This document shows, one piece after another, positions 36,366-45,669 of a DNA stretch of 64,000 bases. Source of the stretch: Vibrio nereis NBRC 15637 (GTDB lineage: Bacteria; Pseudomonadota; Gammaproteobacteria; Enterobacterales; Vibrionaceae); NCBI RefSeq assembly GCF_001591105.1, contig NZ_BCUD01000009.1:91543-155542 (forward strand), written 5' to 3'. The notes under the pieces are model-generated. The model was not told the origin of the DNA and did no database searches. It worked only from the letters and a program-made list of their open reading frames with translations. How positions within the stretch are numbered: position 1 is the first letter of the stretch; each line of letters starts with the position of its first letter. The position numbers were made by a program, and so were the translations under genes.

Positions 36366-36397
36366 AAACGGCATCCGAGTGACCCCGGATGCCGTTT
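36366..36397. terminator. Bidirectional terminator between converging genes
   Basis: AAACGGCATCC and GGATGCCGTTT arms with flanking A- and T-runs. Confidence 0.88.
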
Positions 36398-36423
36398 TTA
36401 TTACCTGTGAATATAAATCAATA

Positions 36424-37506
36424 TTACTCAGTAGCAAAAGCTGCGCGTTGAAGTTTTGCTTCGTCTTTTTTCAGCTTGAATGGAGCGTAGATAAGAGCAC
36501 CCACAAGGAATAGACCTAAGTAACCGATCAGCGGGTAGAATACCGCTACCAGCTTAGTGAAGCCTGCAAAACTTGCCACAAAACCAACCGCTAACGTTGC
36601 GAAGATGAACTTGTTCGCTTGTGCGGTTTTCATTGGTACGAAACGAGCCGCAAATGCGTAGAACATACTTACAGCAGTGTTAAAGATCATACCGAGCAGG
36701 ATGAATGTCATAAACGTTGATAGTGCCGGTGAAATCATATCGATGATTTTCAGTAGCGGCATTGGGTAATCTGCAACCACTTCAATTTTAGAGAACAGCG
36801 CCAGGTGGCTAAGTACGATTAGGACACCAACGCCTGCGCCACCAAGAAGGCCACCAAGCTTAGCCACTTTAGGGTTTGTTTCTGCACCACCCATTACGAG
36901 CGCCATCGCAGCACCAACTGCTAGGTTGAAAGATACGTAGTTGACAGCTGAAATAAACCAGTGTGGTAGTGTTGATTCTACGCTTTCGGCAATAGGTGCT
37001 AGAGAATCAAACGACTGGTCCATAGTGATGATGCTGTATGCACAAATCACGACTAGGGCAATAATCAGGAAAGGAGTGATACTACCAATGACTGCCACTA
37101 CACGGTTAACGTTCATCATGGCCGTTAGACCGATAAGTACAGTAAGAATAATACTTCCAGCGTAAGACGGCAGATCAAACTGTTGGTTTAACAGTGAGCC
37201 TGCACCCGCAATCATGACAACGCCCACACCAAATAAAGTGAAGATGATAACGTAGTCTACGATGATACCAACCCAGCGGCCGCTGATCTGGTAGATAACT
37301 TTTTTGTGAGACATTGTTTTCGTTTTCGAACCCAGCATCGTCAGCATCATACCCAAGTAGGCAAATAGTGCGGTCGCGACGACTGCCGCTGCTGTTCCCC
37401 AATGTCCAAAGCTAGTGAAGTATTGCAGGACTTCTTGCCCTGAAGCAAAACCAGCTCCGACAATGATTCCAATAAACGCACTCGCGATTTTAAGAATGTT
37501 CCACAT
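36424..37506 (-). CDS. YkvI-like membrane transporter
   Basis: A 360-residue inner-membrane protein with about ten hydrophobic helices. The start, ASAFIGIIVGAGFASGQEVLQYF, has the broken-helix GAGFASGQE motif of the YkvI group in the APC/LeuT-like superfamily. The short length compared with amino-acid permeases is normal for the group. The substrate is unknown. It is monocistronic, with a long AT-rich leader region upstream. Confidence 0.82.
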   Translation of the reverse strand: MWNILKIASAFIGIIVGAGFASGQEVLQYFTSFGHWGTAAAVVATALFAYLGMMLTMLGSKTKTMSHKKVIYQISGRWVGIIVDYVIIFTLFGVGVVMIAGAGSLLNQQFDLPSYAGSIILTVLIGLTAMMNVNRVVAVIGSITPFLIIALVVICAYSIITMDQSFDSLAPIAESVESTLPHWFISAVNYVSFNLAVGAAMALVMGGAETNPKVAKLGGLLGGAGVGVLIVLSHLALFSKIEVVADYPMPLLKIIDMISPALSTFMTFILLGMIFNTAVSMFYAFAARFVPMKTAQANKFIFATLAVGFVASFAGFTKLVAVFYPLIGYLGLFLVGALIYAPFKLKKDEAKLQRAAFATE

Positions 37507-38144
37507 GGTAGGCTAATCTCCTTGTTGATTATGAATCAACTTATGTAGTTTTTATTTTTGTATTTGTAAGGTTCTAGAGTATTTGGTGTTAATCGATGTG
37601 ATAACAACGCGCTAATAAGTATCACATTTGTTAATAGAGGCGCATATTGTGTTGTGTTATATGTGATCGATAATGGAAGGTTGCTAAAGAGTTGTAAAAT
37701 TGCTTGAAAATGCAATTTTTAAAGTATAGCAATTTTTTGCTGTTTATTTGTGCTAAATAATAGTTGGTAAAAAAGTAAGGGAATAAAAAATATCTAATGC
37801 ATATCAATGGTTTATCGTTATTGTCACTTGCTTTTCTCTGAGTGGTTTTAGTTTTTCTAAAATCAGGCTTTTCTTATTCTATTCACTAGTTATTCACTTT
37901 TCATATACAACTAAAAAAGCTTCTGTAACGGATATTTATCTATTTTTTTGCTTCATGATTAGGAACTTGATAGGCGATATTACAGCAGCATTATTAGTGG
38001 ATGACCCCTGGTAGCATAGCGTCGTTGATAACTGATAACTTGGTTTCGCTTTTCATCGGTAACTCGGAGAAAGGGTGAGAGAACTACTGAGTCCGTCACA
38101 ATACGCTTTTGGAGGGGTACAAAGTGAAATACGGGGAAGGCTTG
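37507..38144. other. Gene-free AT-rich region upstream of the transporter
   Basis: About 640 bases between the YkvI-like start and the terminator of the envelope operon. It is strongly AT-rich from 37540 to 37960. I see no gene, repeat or clear operator in it. Confidence 0.5.
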
Positions 38145-38174
38145 AAAAATGGCAGCCGTATAGTTGGCTGCCAT
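38145..38174 (-). terminator. Terminator of the envelope operon
   Basis: On the minus strand ATGGCAGCC and GGCTGCCAT arms with an 8-base loop are followed by TTTTTC. It lies about 30 bases after the stop of the CsgG/FlgT-like gene. Confidence 0.8.
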
Positions 38175-38205
38175 ATTGTTGTTACTTAGAGAAACTGTGT
38201 CGCCT

Positions 38206-39336
38206 TTATAGGACAATGCCGACGGACTTTTCCTCTTCCTTAGGTTTTGCATGGCTTTTCGGCTTATACGTCGCTCTTTTTTTCTTTGGAGCTCGGTACG
38301 CGGATTTACGGGCAATACTGTTGTTCTTGATTTCGCTAGTATTCCCTTTCACCACAGAGACGTACGCAAATTTAGGAAGGACCTTAGTTACTTTGACAGT
38401 CGCAACTTTCATTTCGTCGTGACCTAAGCTTTCTTTTGTTACCGGGTCGATAAATTTTTCGCCTAGGCTGAATACATCAAAATACTGGCCTCGTTTCACC
38501 GTTTCGCCACCAGAGTTAAGAACCAGAGAGCCATTATCGCCAACTAGGACAACCATTGGGTAGATATTATCTTTTAGCTGGTCAAAGACTTTCTTCGATG
38601 CGATATCAACAAGTAAGCTCAGGTTATTTCTGCCTGATGTTGTTGGAATTGTAGCAGACCATTTAACTTGGTTGTTTACGATGTCTACAATACGGTACTC
38701 GACTAAGACCTTTGAACTGTAGTAGGTTTTTACATCCTTAATTCTTTCGCCTGTTAGTTCCACAGTACGTGATTTATCAACGACACGTTTGTTTGTTGCC
38801 GCTGTAATCACCTTACCAGTGACGAGGTACTGCAAACTAGGATCATTAGGGTTATCCAAAACTTTAAACTTTCGATCCTGAACTAGGTATTTCAGGACTT
38901 TCTTTCCGATCGTTTTTCCTTTTGGTCCAGTGAACTGGCCTACGGCGATGGTTCTGCGATTGGAGTTTTGATCCTTAATCTTATCGCGAGGGTCTACTTT
39001 TACACTCACTTCCAATTTGACGTTGCAGAAATCGTTTAGGCATTGCTCATGCAAAATGCGGTATTTAACATCACCTTTAGAGGTGATCTGTGTACCGTCT
39101 ATCATGGCGTCTTTGACTTTGCTTTTTTCACCATCGGATACATACGTTGTCGAAGAGATACGACCGCTGTCTATGGAAACGCCTGAAACCTGTTCAACGG
39201 CACGACGTAAGCCAACGTCAATCGCTTGGTCTAAGGTTTCCCCTTGACCTGTGGTAATCACTTTCTCGTAGCTTGCTGCTTGCACCATCAAAGGGGTAAA
39301 CATCAGCAGAGCTGTAAAAATAATCTTATTCATCAT
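38206..39336 (-). CDS. Secreted CsgG/FlgT-like protein, last gene of the envelope operon
   Basis: A 376-residue exported protein with signal peptide ending at VQAAS (about 20). Residues 21-110 look like the FlgT N-terminal domain (GETLDQAIDVGLRRAVEQVSG). The middle (about 125-250) resembles the CsgG/FlgT-M fold (RTIAVGQFTG, then YLVTGKV). The C-terminal part (about 265-345; VLNSGGETVKRGQYFDV) resembles FlgT-C. A basic low-complexity tail follows. The real FlgT is encoded in the flagellar cluster, so this is a relative. ATG overlaps the preceding stop by one base (TAATG). Probably periplasmic or outer-membrane associated. Confidence 0.72.
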   Translation of the reverse strand: MMNKIIFTALLMFTPLMVQAASYEKVITTGQGETLDQAIDVGLRRAVEQVSGVSIDSGRISSTTYVSDGEKSKVKDAMIDGTQITSKGDVKYRILHEQCLNDFCNVKLEVSVKVDPRDKIKDQNSNRRTIAVGQFTGPKGKTIGKKVLKYLVQDRKFKVLDNPNDPSLQYLVTGKVITAATNKRVVDKSRTVELTGERIKDVKTYYSSKVLVEYRIVDIVNNQVKWSATIPTTSGRNNLSLLVDIASKKVFDQLKDNIYPMVVLVGDNGSLVLNSGGETVKRGQYFDVFSLGEKFIDPVTKESLGHDEMKVATVKVTKVLPKFAYVSVVKGNTSEIKNNSIARKSAYRAPKKKRATYKPKSHAKPKEEEKSVGIVL

Positions 39337-40748
39337 TAAAAATCCGCTGCATCAAACATGTTTTCTGATTCGGCAGAGTTCGTTGAACCGCCATTTCCTT
39401 GTAGCTCTAGGTCGAGTTGCGCTTCAGTTTTACCACTCGCTATGTTTTTCGCGGTAGTAATTTTCTTAGGGTGCCAAACAAGCACGGAACCCACCATCTC
39501 GTGACCAGTAACCGGGTGCTTGCGACGCCATTCATATTCTGTACTCACACCAGTCATGTTCTGGATAGAAGAATGCATAGCAGCACGTTCTTGCATGCTT
39601 TCTATCAAGTTCTGCGTTAAGCCTGAAGATGTTGAACGGACGGAATCAACGATAAGTTCGAACTTCTCACTTTCTGATACTTGTTTTTCGCTGGATGTTT
39701 TGTTTTCCAGGTCACCATTTAAGTTGTACGTACGTGATAGGTTTGCCCAAGCGTTGTTGGTTGCAAAATTTTGAGCCACTTTACGTTCAATTTTTTTCTT
39801 AGCTGAAGAGCTTGAGAATGTAACACCTGACTGACCATAAGCAATGATCATTGGGTAACCTTCTGAATCGTAAGCAACTTGAGTGCCTGATTTTAGATAC
39901 AGGCTATCTTTTTGCGCCAACAACATTGCGTGGATAGAAGAGAATCTTTTGTTCGCTTTATCAGCTTGTGGAGAGACTTGTCCATCAGAGTCAATCATAG
40001 CTTTTACTTGTGCACGCTTGCTCGCTGATAGCGCCATTGCTACACCAATAGTGCCCTGGCCAGATTCTTTGATTTCCTCGAACACTTTGATAACCATCAT
40101 GCCTGATAGATCACCGTAAGAAGTGCGGACAGTTTGATCGACAACTGACTCTTTAAACAGATCACGCTTAATCGCTGGTGGCGCGGCCTCGAACTGTTTA
40201 GGGTCGATGCCCATTTCACTCAGTTCGCTGTCTAATTTACCTTCCAATACCGCAACAGCTTTATCTAAGAAACCCACCATCTTAGAGTCTGTTTTGAAAT
40301 CATCAGCCGTTGGCGCTGGTAGGCCGTTGCTGTATGCCATAGAGGTGATGGTATTGTTGGTTACACTGGTATTTAGCGTTTCCAAGTATGACTTACGAGC
40401 GTTAAGTACTGCTTGTTCGAGAGTTCTTTCACGGAATTTGGCCCAGTTAGGGTCATTTCTGTCTACGTCCAGCTCAGCGGTTCCGCTGAATATGAAGACT
40501 TTATGCAGTTTCCCTTGCTGTTCTAAGCTCTTTTTCACTTTCGCGACATACGAATCCAATTTTGATTCTACCGCATCTGTTGTGTCTACATCTGCCTTTG
40601 CTTGAACAACGTCTTTATCTGATTGCTCGCCAGCAACTTGTTGAGGGATCTCTGCCGCTTGTTTAGTATCTACTAATTGCTCTTCAGCCACCACTGGCAT
40701 CGCTAGTCCAGCTACTAACATTGCAGCCAACAGTTTGTTCATTTTCAT
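39336..40748 (-). CDS. Secreted protein of the envelope operon, DUF6844-like
   Basis: A 470-residue protein with a signal peptide cut near VVAEE (about 22), followed by a low-complexity acidic linker to residue 60 and a large mostly helical region. It contains blocks such as RTLEQAVLNARKSYLETL and VRTSYGDLSGMMVIKVFEE, of the kind annotated DUF6844; I am not certain of that name. It is third in an operon of exported proteins and its stop overlaps the start of the fourth. Function unknown; an envelope complex is likely. Confidence 0.7.
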   Translation of the reverse strand: MKMNKLLAAMLVAGLAMPVVAEEQLVDTKQAAEIPQQVAGEQSDKDVVQAKADVDTTDAVESKLDSYVAKVKKSLEQQGKLHKVFIFSGTAELDVDRNDPNWAKFRERTLEQAVLNARKSYLETLNTSVTNNTITSMAYSNGLPAPTADDFKTDSKMVGFLDKAVAVLEGKLDSELSEMGIDPKQFEAAPPAIKRDLFKESVVDQTVRTSYGDLSGMMVIKVFEEIKESGQGTIGVAMALSASKRAQVKAMIDSDGQVSPQADKANKRFSSIHAMLLAQKDSLYLKSGTQVAYDSEGYPMIIAYGQSGVTFSSSSAKKKIERKVAQNFATNNAWANLSRTYNLNGDLENKTSSEKQVSESEKFELIVDSVRSTSSGLTQNLIESMQERAAMHSSIQNMTGVSTEYEWRRKHPVTGHEMVGSVLVWHPKKITTAKNIASGKTEAQLDLELQGNGGSTNSAESENMFDAADF

Positions 40749-40778
40749 AACTTTACCTAATTATTCTTATTGGAAAAG

Positions 40779-40804
40779 AATTGGGCAGTGAAGACTGCCC
40801 AATT
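40779..40804 (-). promoter_or_regulatory. Intercistronic hairpin inside the envelope operon
   Basis: AATTGGGCAGT and ACTGCCCAATT are perfect 11-base arms with a 4-base loop, in the 60-base gap between the LpoB-like gene and the next. On the coding strand it is followed by TTCTTTT, a weak T-run, so partial termination that lowers the last two genes is possible. Confidence 0.55.
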
Positions 40805-40808
40805 TTTA

Positions 40809-41411
40809 TTACCAGCTAACGCTTGAACCGTCAGAAACTTTACCGACGACACGTTCACCTTCCCAGTACGCTAGACCGTTTTCGATATTGGTCAGTGTCA
40901 TTTGGAAGTAGTACTCAATGCGTGTGTCACCGTTGTCCAGAGATGAGTTACGCTGAAGGATTTTGCCTGACAGGCTGAAATCAGGTGCCAGTACTTGGTT
41001 GTCTCCTTTAACGCTTGATTTCTTAACCATCTTAGAGTCTTTTAACTGGCGCATTTTTTGAGTTGCGTCATCTTCACCAAATGCGGTTGTGACCAAGAAC
41101 TTACCAGACTGCAAAAGTTTTACTCGTAGAGATTTAGTTAGCTGGTCCGTATCAAGGCGTTGCATTGTGTCATTTTCGATATCGTTAACATAAACGATGT
41201 AGCGACCACCAACATCTGCTTGAGGATGCGTCATGAGTTTGTTGTTTGTGATGTCATCTGCCATTTCATTCGCTGCTTTTGAAAAGTCGGCATATGATAG
41301 GGCTGCGACTACGTTGGTTGATGTGTCTGATGCATCGATATATGCAGTAGTAGTTTTACAACCAGACAGAGTTGCCAAAGCAATCGTTGTAGCAATAGCG
41401 AGTTTTTTCAT
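40809..41411 (-). CDS. LpoB-like outer-membrane lipoprotein
   Basis: A 200-residue lipoprotein with lipobox LSGC (about 15-18). The body matches the LpoB family: DFSLSGKILQRNS, YYFQMTLTNIENGLAYWEGE and a final GKVSDGSS. LpoB activates the glycan synthase PBP1B from the outer membrane in enterobacteria; this operon copy is a paralogue whose partner is not known. It starts 9 bases after the COG3014-like gene. Confidence 0.82.
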   Translation of the reverse strand: MKKLAIATTIALATLSGCKTTTAYIDASDTSTNVVAALSYADFSKAANEMADDITNNKLMTHPQADVGGRYIVYVNDIENDTMQRLDTDQLTKSLRVKLLQSGKFLVTTAFGEDDATQKMRQLKDSKMVKKSSVKGDNQVLAPDFSLSGKILQRNSSLDNGDTRIEYYFQMTLTNIENGLAYWEGERVVGKVSDGSSVSW

Positions 41412-41420
41412 TGTGTTTCC

Positions 41421-42803
41421 TTAGATATTTACGACTTTTACAGTTGGAGCGATGACCGGAGAAACCGCTTTGACATAAATGATATGCTTATCAGCATCTT
41501 TGCTGAGTTCAACAGGTAGCGTGAAGTTGCCAGCCTTAATTTGAACTTTCTTATTTTTTGCTTCTACGCGTACGGCTTGGTATTGGCTAGGAAGCGCGGA
41601 GAACGAACGAATATCTGCACCAGTCGTCGCTAGCTGCAGTACTGCAAATGCGTCACCAAGTAGAGCGTTTTGATCTTTCACTTGCTTCTGGGCAATGGTT
41701 TTCAACGTGACGCGTGTAATTTCACGGGCAAGAATGTATGGGAATTCTTGGTCAAACTCTGCGCTGATGATTTTGTCCATATCTGCAACAGTTTCTGTTT
41801 TCGCACCGTTTGCTGTGATGTTGGAGAAAGCAACACCGCGCTGGCTGAGCCTTGGAATTGCGATACCAGCGTATGAGACGTTGTCGGATAGCAAGAAGAT
41901 TGGCAGGTCTACACGCTTTTCTTCTTTTACCGTTGATTTACCGTTTTCGAAAATAACCCAGACTTGGTTTTTCAGCTTAGACTTTTTGTTTGAACGAGCC
42001 ATAGAACGAGCTAGTTCATAGTCTGCTTTAACCGCTTTAGAACCCGTCATAGAATAGACGCGTTTAAACGAGTCAGATGCTTTTTGGAAGTCCGATTTAC
42101 TTTTACCTGTTAGCAGTAAATTAAGGCCGTATGTATAAGTAGTAAAAGGGTTTACGTAGCCATCGTAAGGTTTCCACTGGCCATACTCGATGCCGGCTTG
42201 TGAAAGTGCACTTTTAGTGGCTTTAGATTCCATTGTTTGTTTAACAAGAAAACCTGACTCACCAGCCTCTTCTTCAAGTTCGGCTTTTCGCTCCTTAATG
42301 ATATCGGCAAAGTGCTGAGCCGCACGGCGTTGTCGTTCTTCAGCTCGGTTTAGCTCTACGCGAGCATTCTGGTAGTCATTCTGAGAGAGGAAATTCCAAG
42401 CTTTGATGGTGTTGGTCATGATCCCATCATAATGAGCTTGCTCGTAATCAAGCATAGCGTCGTTACCAATCATGGAACCAACTAGTTCACCAGTTTCTGA
42501 AACCGTACCTTCAGTATCTTCACTTTTCATCATCTTTTCAGATGCATCTAAAAGTTTTGTTGAAAGTTCGTAGTCGCCGGAATAGTTCAATGTCGCGCCA
42601 GCTTGTAGCGTCCACAACAAATCATCTGTTTCGCCTGATTCCTGATCGTATCCAGCATTATCTAACGCTAGCTCGGATGCGCCAAGAAAATCGCCACTTT
42701 CCAATTTTCCATTGAAATTGTCGAAGTCCTTTTTTTGCATCATGCTTGTACAGCCTGATAGCATAACAATGCTTATTACACTGCTAATTATTTTTAATTT
42801 CAT
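41421..42803 (-). CDS. COG3014-like lipoprotein, first gene of the envelope operon
   Basis: A 460-residue lipoprotein with lipobox LSGC (about 15-18). The N-terminal 200 residues are helical and TPR-like (LESGDFLGASELALDNAG, NYSGDYELSTKLLDASEKM, NDYQNARVELNRAEERQRRAA). The C-terminal half is beta-rich (VWVIFENGKSTVKEEKRVDLPIF) and resembles the COG3014 group. COG3014, LpoB and CsgG-like genes occur together in many gammaproteobacteria, so a shared envelope task is likely. Confidence 0.78.
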   Translation of the reverse strand: MKLKIISSVISIVMLSGCTSMMQKKDFDNFNGKLESGDFLGASELALDNAGYDQESGETDDLLWTLQAGATLNYSGDYELSTKLLDASEKMMKSEDTEGTVSETGELVGSMIGNDAMLDYEQAHYDGIMTNTIKAWNFLSQNDYQNARVELNRAEERQRRAAQHFADIIKERKAELEEEAGESGFLVKQTMESKATKSALSQAGIEYGQWKPYDGYVNPFTTYTYGLNLLLTGKSKSDFQKASDSFKRVYSMTGSKAVKADYELARSMARSNKKSKLKNQVWVIFENGKSTVKEEKRVDLPIFLLSDNVSYAGIAIPRLSQRGVAFSNITANGAKTETVADMDKIISAEFDQEFPYILAREITRVTLKTIAQKQVKDQNALLGDAFAVLQLATTGADIRSFSALPSQYQAVRVEAKNKKVQIKAGNFTLPVELSKDADKHIIYVKAVSPVIAPTVKVVNI

Positions 42804-43340
42804 ACGTTTATAGACTCATATTAAAGTTTAGTTATTGTTTTATAGTTATAATCGCTCGGTTTTATACAGCATTAGTTAATATGCCTCTATGACCATGGTC
42901 ATAAAAATGCATAAGCGTGAATATTTATAGAAGCTGATTGTATAAATTTGATGCGAATTAATTGAAGTGTGTCTATATGTTGAGCCATTTATTTACGCTT
43001 AAGGGATGACTCCAATTACTAGCTAATTATTCAATGTTTACCTTTCAACGTTTAATCTCAGATAAGAGCTCTTGGATTAAATATCGTCATGAGGTGAGCA
43101 GTAATGACTAGTACTTATCTATTAGCCTTCGATTGGGGTATAAAAAGTGGGAGGAGCTGAATATGGTTTATGAAGGCAATGTGAGCAGGTCAAAAAGAGT
43201 CAGACTCACACCTTTATTTTCACGGGTTCCTTTTGTAGTCTTCAACTTGTTTGTTTCTAAGTTTGTTCTCCGTTGCGACAACTTCAATAAACCCTTAGAA
43301 TTCGCGTTCACTCACTCTGACTCACCCTTAAGGAAGTCAA
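42804..43340. other. Promoter region of the envelope operon and neighbouring spacer
   Basis: A gene-free, AT-rich stretch. It contains the palindrome GACCATGGTC near 42890 and must hold the envelope-operon promoter. The 43133-43351 frame in it is not convincing (see rejected list). Confidence 0.4.
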
Positions 43341-43490
43341 ATGAACGCTAACCAAGCTGCTGCGACGTATTCTGCTGAAATGGCGATTTCACCAAAACGT
43401 GAAGTTGTTATTCGCGAAATCACTTCGCTAGCAAAAATGGCCTCTTTATTGGCGGTTCCATTTTTGCTGCTATCTCTGGCTTGGATATAA
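43341..43490 (+). CDS. Small protein with one C-terminal membrane segment
   Basis: A 49-codon frame with AAGGA before the ATG. The N-terminal 30 residues are polar (MNANQAAATYSAEMAISPKR), followed by a hydrophobic end LLAVPFLLLSLAWI that would sit in a membrane. Start signal, clean stop and position 56 bases before another gene support it being real. Function unknown. Confidence 0.45.
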   Translation: MNANQAAATYSAEMAISPKREVVIREITSLAKMASLLAVPFLLLSLAWI

Positions 43491-43546
43491 ATCCAGAGCA
43501 CACCACACAAGGAAGTGTGCTTATTCATTAGCAGTACAAGGAAAGT

Positions 43547-44071
43547 ATGTTCGATAATCCAGTCTATATATTTATCATTGTTTTGATACTTGGTTACGTA
43601 GCGGAATTCATTCTGTCTTCAAAGAAAAGAAAGGCCATAAAAAAAGAGCACGAGTTTTTTGAGGATCTTTTGCTATGGCCCCAAGGTTCTCCCGCTTGTT
43701 GGCAAGCCCGTGTTAAATATGGACAGGGGACAATTGGCGTTTACACGGAAGATGATGGGCCAATCAAAGGCTATAGAGAGCCTACGGCTTCGGAAGAGGC
43801 TTTTTGCAAAAATACTCTTGCTAAGCCAAGCGAATTGTACAAAAGAGCCTTACCTGCGATTCATGAAGCATGGGAAAGTTTGGGTAATGAAACTGCTCTA
43901 CCAGAAAATTGGCAGGATGAATTTACGCTTGATGGTTTTTCTGTGCCAGTTGATTGCAATACCAGCACTTATTGGGGTGTTTCATATTCTTCAAAAAGCG
44001 CAAAGCACTACATCTCTATCGGTTTTCACAAAGGCGTTCCAGTACTTGAATCAGTCGATGAGTGGGAGTAA
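43547..44071 (+). CDS. Membrane-anchored hypothetical protein
   Basis: A 174-residue protein with one N-terminal hydrophobic helix (PVYIFIIVLILGYVAEFIL) and then a soluble domain with several Trp residues (WPQGSPACWQARVKYG, YWGVSYSSKSAKHYISIG). AAGGA precedes the ATG. I do not recognise the family. It converges on fumC through a bidirectional terminator. Confidence 0.68.
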   Translation: MFDNPVYIFIIVLILGYVAEFILSSKKRKAIKKEHEFFEDLLLWPQGSPACWQARVKYGQGTIGVYTEDDGPIKGYREPTASEEAFCKNTLAKPSELYKRALPAIHEAWESLGNETALPENWQDEFTLDGFSVPVDCNTSTYWGVSYSSKSAKHYISIGFHKGVPVLESVDEWE

Positions 44072-44085
44072 TAAATAGATTAGAG

Positions 44086-44117
44086 TTGGCCAAAAACACA
44101 TCACGGTTTTTGGCCAA
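44086..44117. terminator. Bidirectional terminator between converging genes
   Basis: TTGGCCAAAAA and TTTTTGGCCAA are perfect 11-base arms with a 10-base loop. Confidence 0.85.
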
Positions 44118-44122
44118 TGAGT

Positions 44123-45523
44123 TTAGCCAGCTAGCCCACCTTCTGCGAGCTTAGCTGGGTCTAAAAGGCGTTCAAGTGTTGCTCTATCAAGGTCGGTTTC
44201 TTGCTCTGCGACATCAATGATCGCTTTCCCTTCTTTATAGGCTTTCTTTGCGATTTCTGCTGCTTTTAGATAACCGATTACGGGGTTTAAAGCGGTCACC
44301 AGTATTGGGTTTCTGGCTAAAGCTTTTTGTAAATTATCGTCACGGACATTAAAGGTAGCAATCGCTTTATCTGCCAATGCGACGGCGCTGTTAGAGAGTA
44401 ACTCTATGCTCTCTAGAATGTTGTGCGCGATGACAGGCAGCATAACATTGAGCTGGAAGTTGCCTGACTGCCCAGCGACAGTGATGGTTGTGTCGTTGCC
44501 AATCACTTGAGCGGCAGCCATTGCGGCCGCTTCTGGTATCACAGGATTGACTTTGCCTGGCATGATGGAAGAGCCTGGCTGCAAGCCCTGAAGTTCGATT
44601 TCTCCTAGCCCAGCCAAGGGGCCGGAGTTCATCCAACGCAAATCATTAGCGATCTTCATCATAGCAACAGCAGCTGTTTTGAGCTGTCCTGAGAGCGCAA
44701 CCATGGCATCTTGGCTGCTGAGGTTGTAGAAAAAGTTGTCGCTGGACGTGAAGGATACTTTAGTCGTCTGGGCTAAGTTATCCGAGAAGGCGCTAGCAAA
44801 CCTAGGATCAGCGTTGATGCCTGTCCCAACGGCCGTGCCGCCTTGAGCAAGTGCTTTTACTACGTGCAGGCTTTGCTCAATGGCCGCTTTGGCTTGTTCA
44901 ATCTGAAACTGCCAACCGCCCAGTTCTTGATCAAAGGTGACGGGCATGGCATCCATAAGGTGGGTTCGGCCTGTTTTTACCGCATCGCCTATTTCTTGTC
45001 GCTTGAGTTGAAGTGTTGCGATTAAGTGCGAGAGTGCAGGAATGAGTTCCCTTTCAATCGATAATGCAGAACTCACTTGAATGGCGGTCGGCACAACGTC
45101 GTTACTGCTTTGGCCCATATTAACATGGTCATTGGGGCTGACATCTCCACCTAAAATCTCACTGGCGAGTGTGGCGATCACTTCATTGGCGTTCATGTTG
45201 GAGCTGGTGCCAGATCCCGTCTGGAAGACATCGATAGGAAATTGCTTTTGGTGCTCGCCATCTATGATGGTTTGCGCTGCGTCTGCAATCGCATTAGCAA
45301 TATCGCCTTCTAGCAGGCCTAACTGTGCATTAGTAAGTGCAGCGGTTTGCTTGATGTACGCTAACGCCTGAATAAAGGCGGCAGGCATAGTATGGCAACT
45401 GAAGTGGAAGTTATCGATCGCGCGTTGAGTTTGCGCTTGGTACAAAGCATCGGCGGGAACATTAACTTCGCCCATGCTGTCTTTTTCTATTCTGTACTGG
45501 GGTTGGGTTGAGGCTTGGGTCAT
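44123..45523 (-). CDS. fumC: Class II fumarate hydratase
   Basis: A 466-residue enzyme, typical length for FumC, that interconverts fumarate and malate without an iron-sulfur cluster. TGSGTSSNMNANEV (about 100-113) and GSSIMPGKVNPV (about 316-327), the fumarase/aspartase signature, are both present, with the HVNMGQSSND block between. A near-perfect Fur box lies upstream, so it should be expressed when iron is short and the iron-dependent fumarase fails. This is a well-known logic for fumC. Confidence 0.95.
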   Translation of the reverse strand: MTQASTQPQYRIEKDSMGEVNVPADALYQAQTQRAIDNFHFSCHTMPAAFIQALAYIKQTAALTNAQLGLLEGDIANAIADAAQTIIDGEHQKQFPIDVFQTGSGTSSNMNANEVIATLASEILGGDVSPNDHVNMGQSSNDVVPTAIQVSSALSIERELIPALSHLIATLQLKRQEIGDAVKTGRTHLMDAMPVTFDQELGGWQFQIEQAKAAIEQSLHVVKALAQGGTAVGTGINADPRFASAFSDNLAQTTKVSFTSSDNFFYNLSSQDAMVALSGQLKTAAVAMMKIANDLRWMNSGPLAGLGEIELQGLQPGSSIMPGKVNPVIPEAAAMAAAQVIGNDTTITVAGQSGNFQLNVMLPVIAHNILESIELLSNSAVALADKAIATFNVRDDNLQKALARNPILVTALNPVIGYLKAAEIAKKAYKEGKAIIDVAEQETDLDRATLERLLDPAKLAEGGLAG

Positions 45524-45576
45524 GTGGCTACCTTTTGTTATCTAATAATGCTTAATCCACCTGCGGTAAATTAAGT

Positions 45577-45595
45577 AATGATAATTATTATCATT
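45577..45595. promoter_or_regulatory. Fur box upstream of fumC
   Basis: AATGATAATTATTATCATT is a perfect 19-base palindrome around T and matches the 7-1-7 Fur site TGATAAT-N-ATTATCA exactly. It lies 54 bases before the fumC ATG. Confidence 0.9.
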
Positions 45596-45669
45596 ACAGT
45601 AAGGTAAATCAAGCTTGTTTTGATTAAGGGTAGGACATGACTTTTATCATCACCTCTTAGCTAGCCATA

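Noticed and set aside
38075..38422. A 115-codon plus-strand frame overlapping the end of the envelope operon
   Set aside because: It lies mostly antisense to the basic tail of the CsgG/FlgT-like gene and across its terminator; this is a shadow.
43133..43351. A 72-codon plus-strand frame with GGAGGAG before an internal ATG at 43163
   Set aside because: The start signal is good, but the product has no recognisable character, runs into the start of the better 49-residue frame, and has unusual composition. It may be real but I cannot support it.
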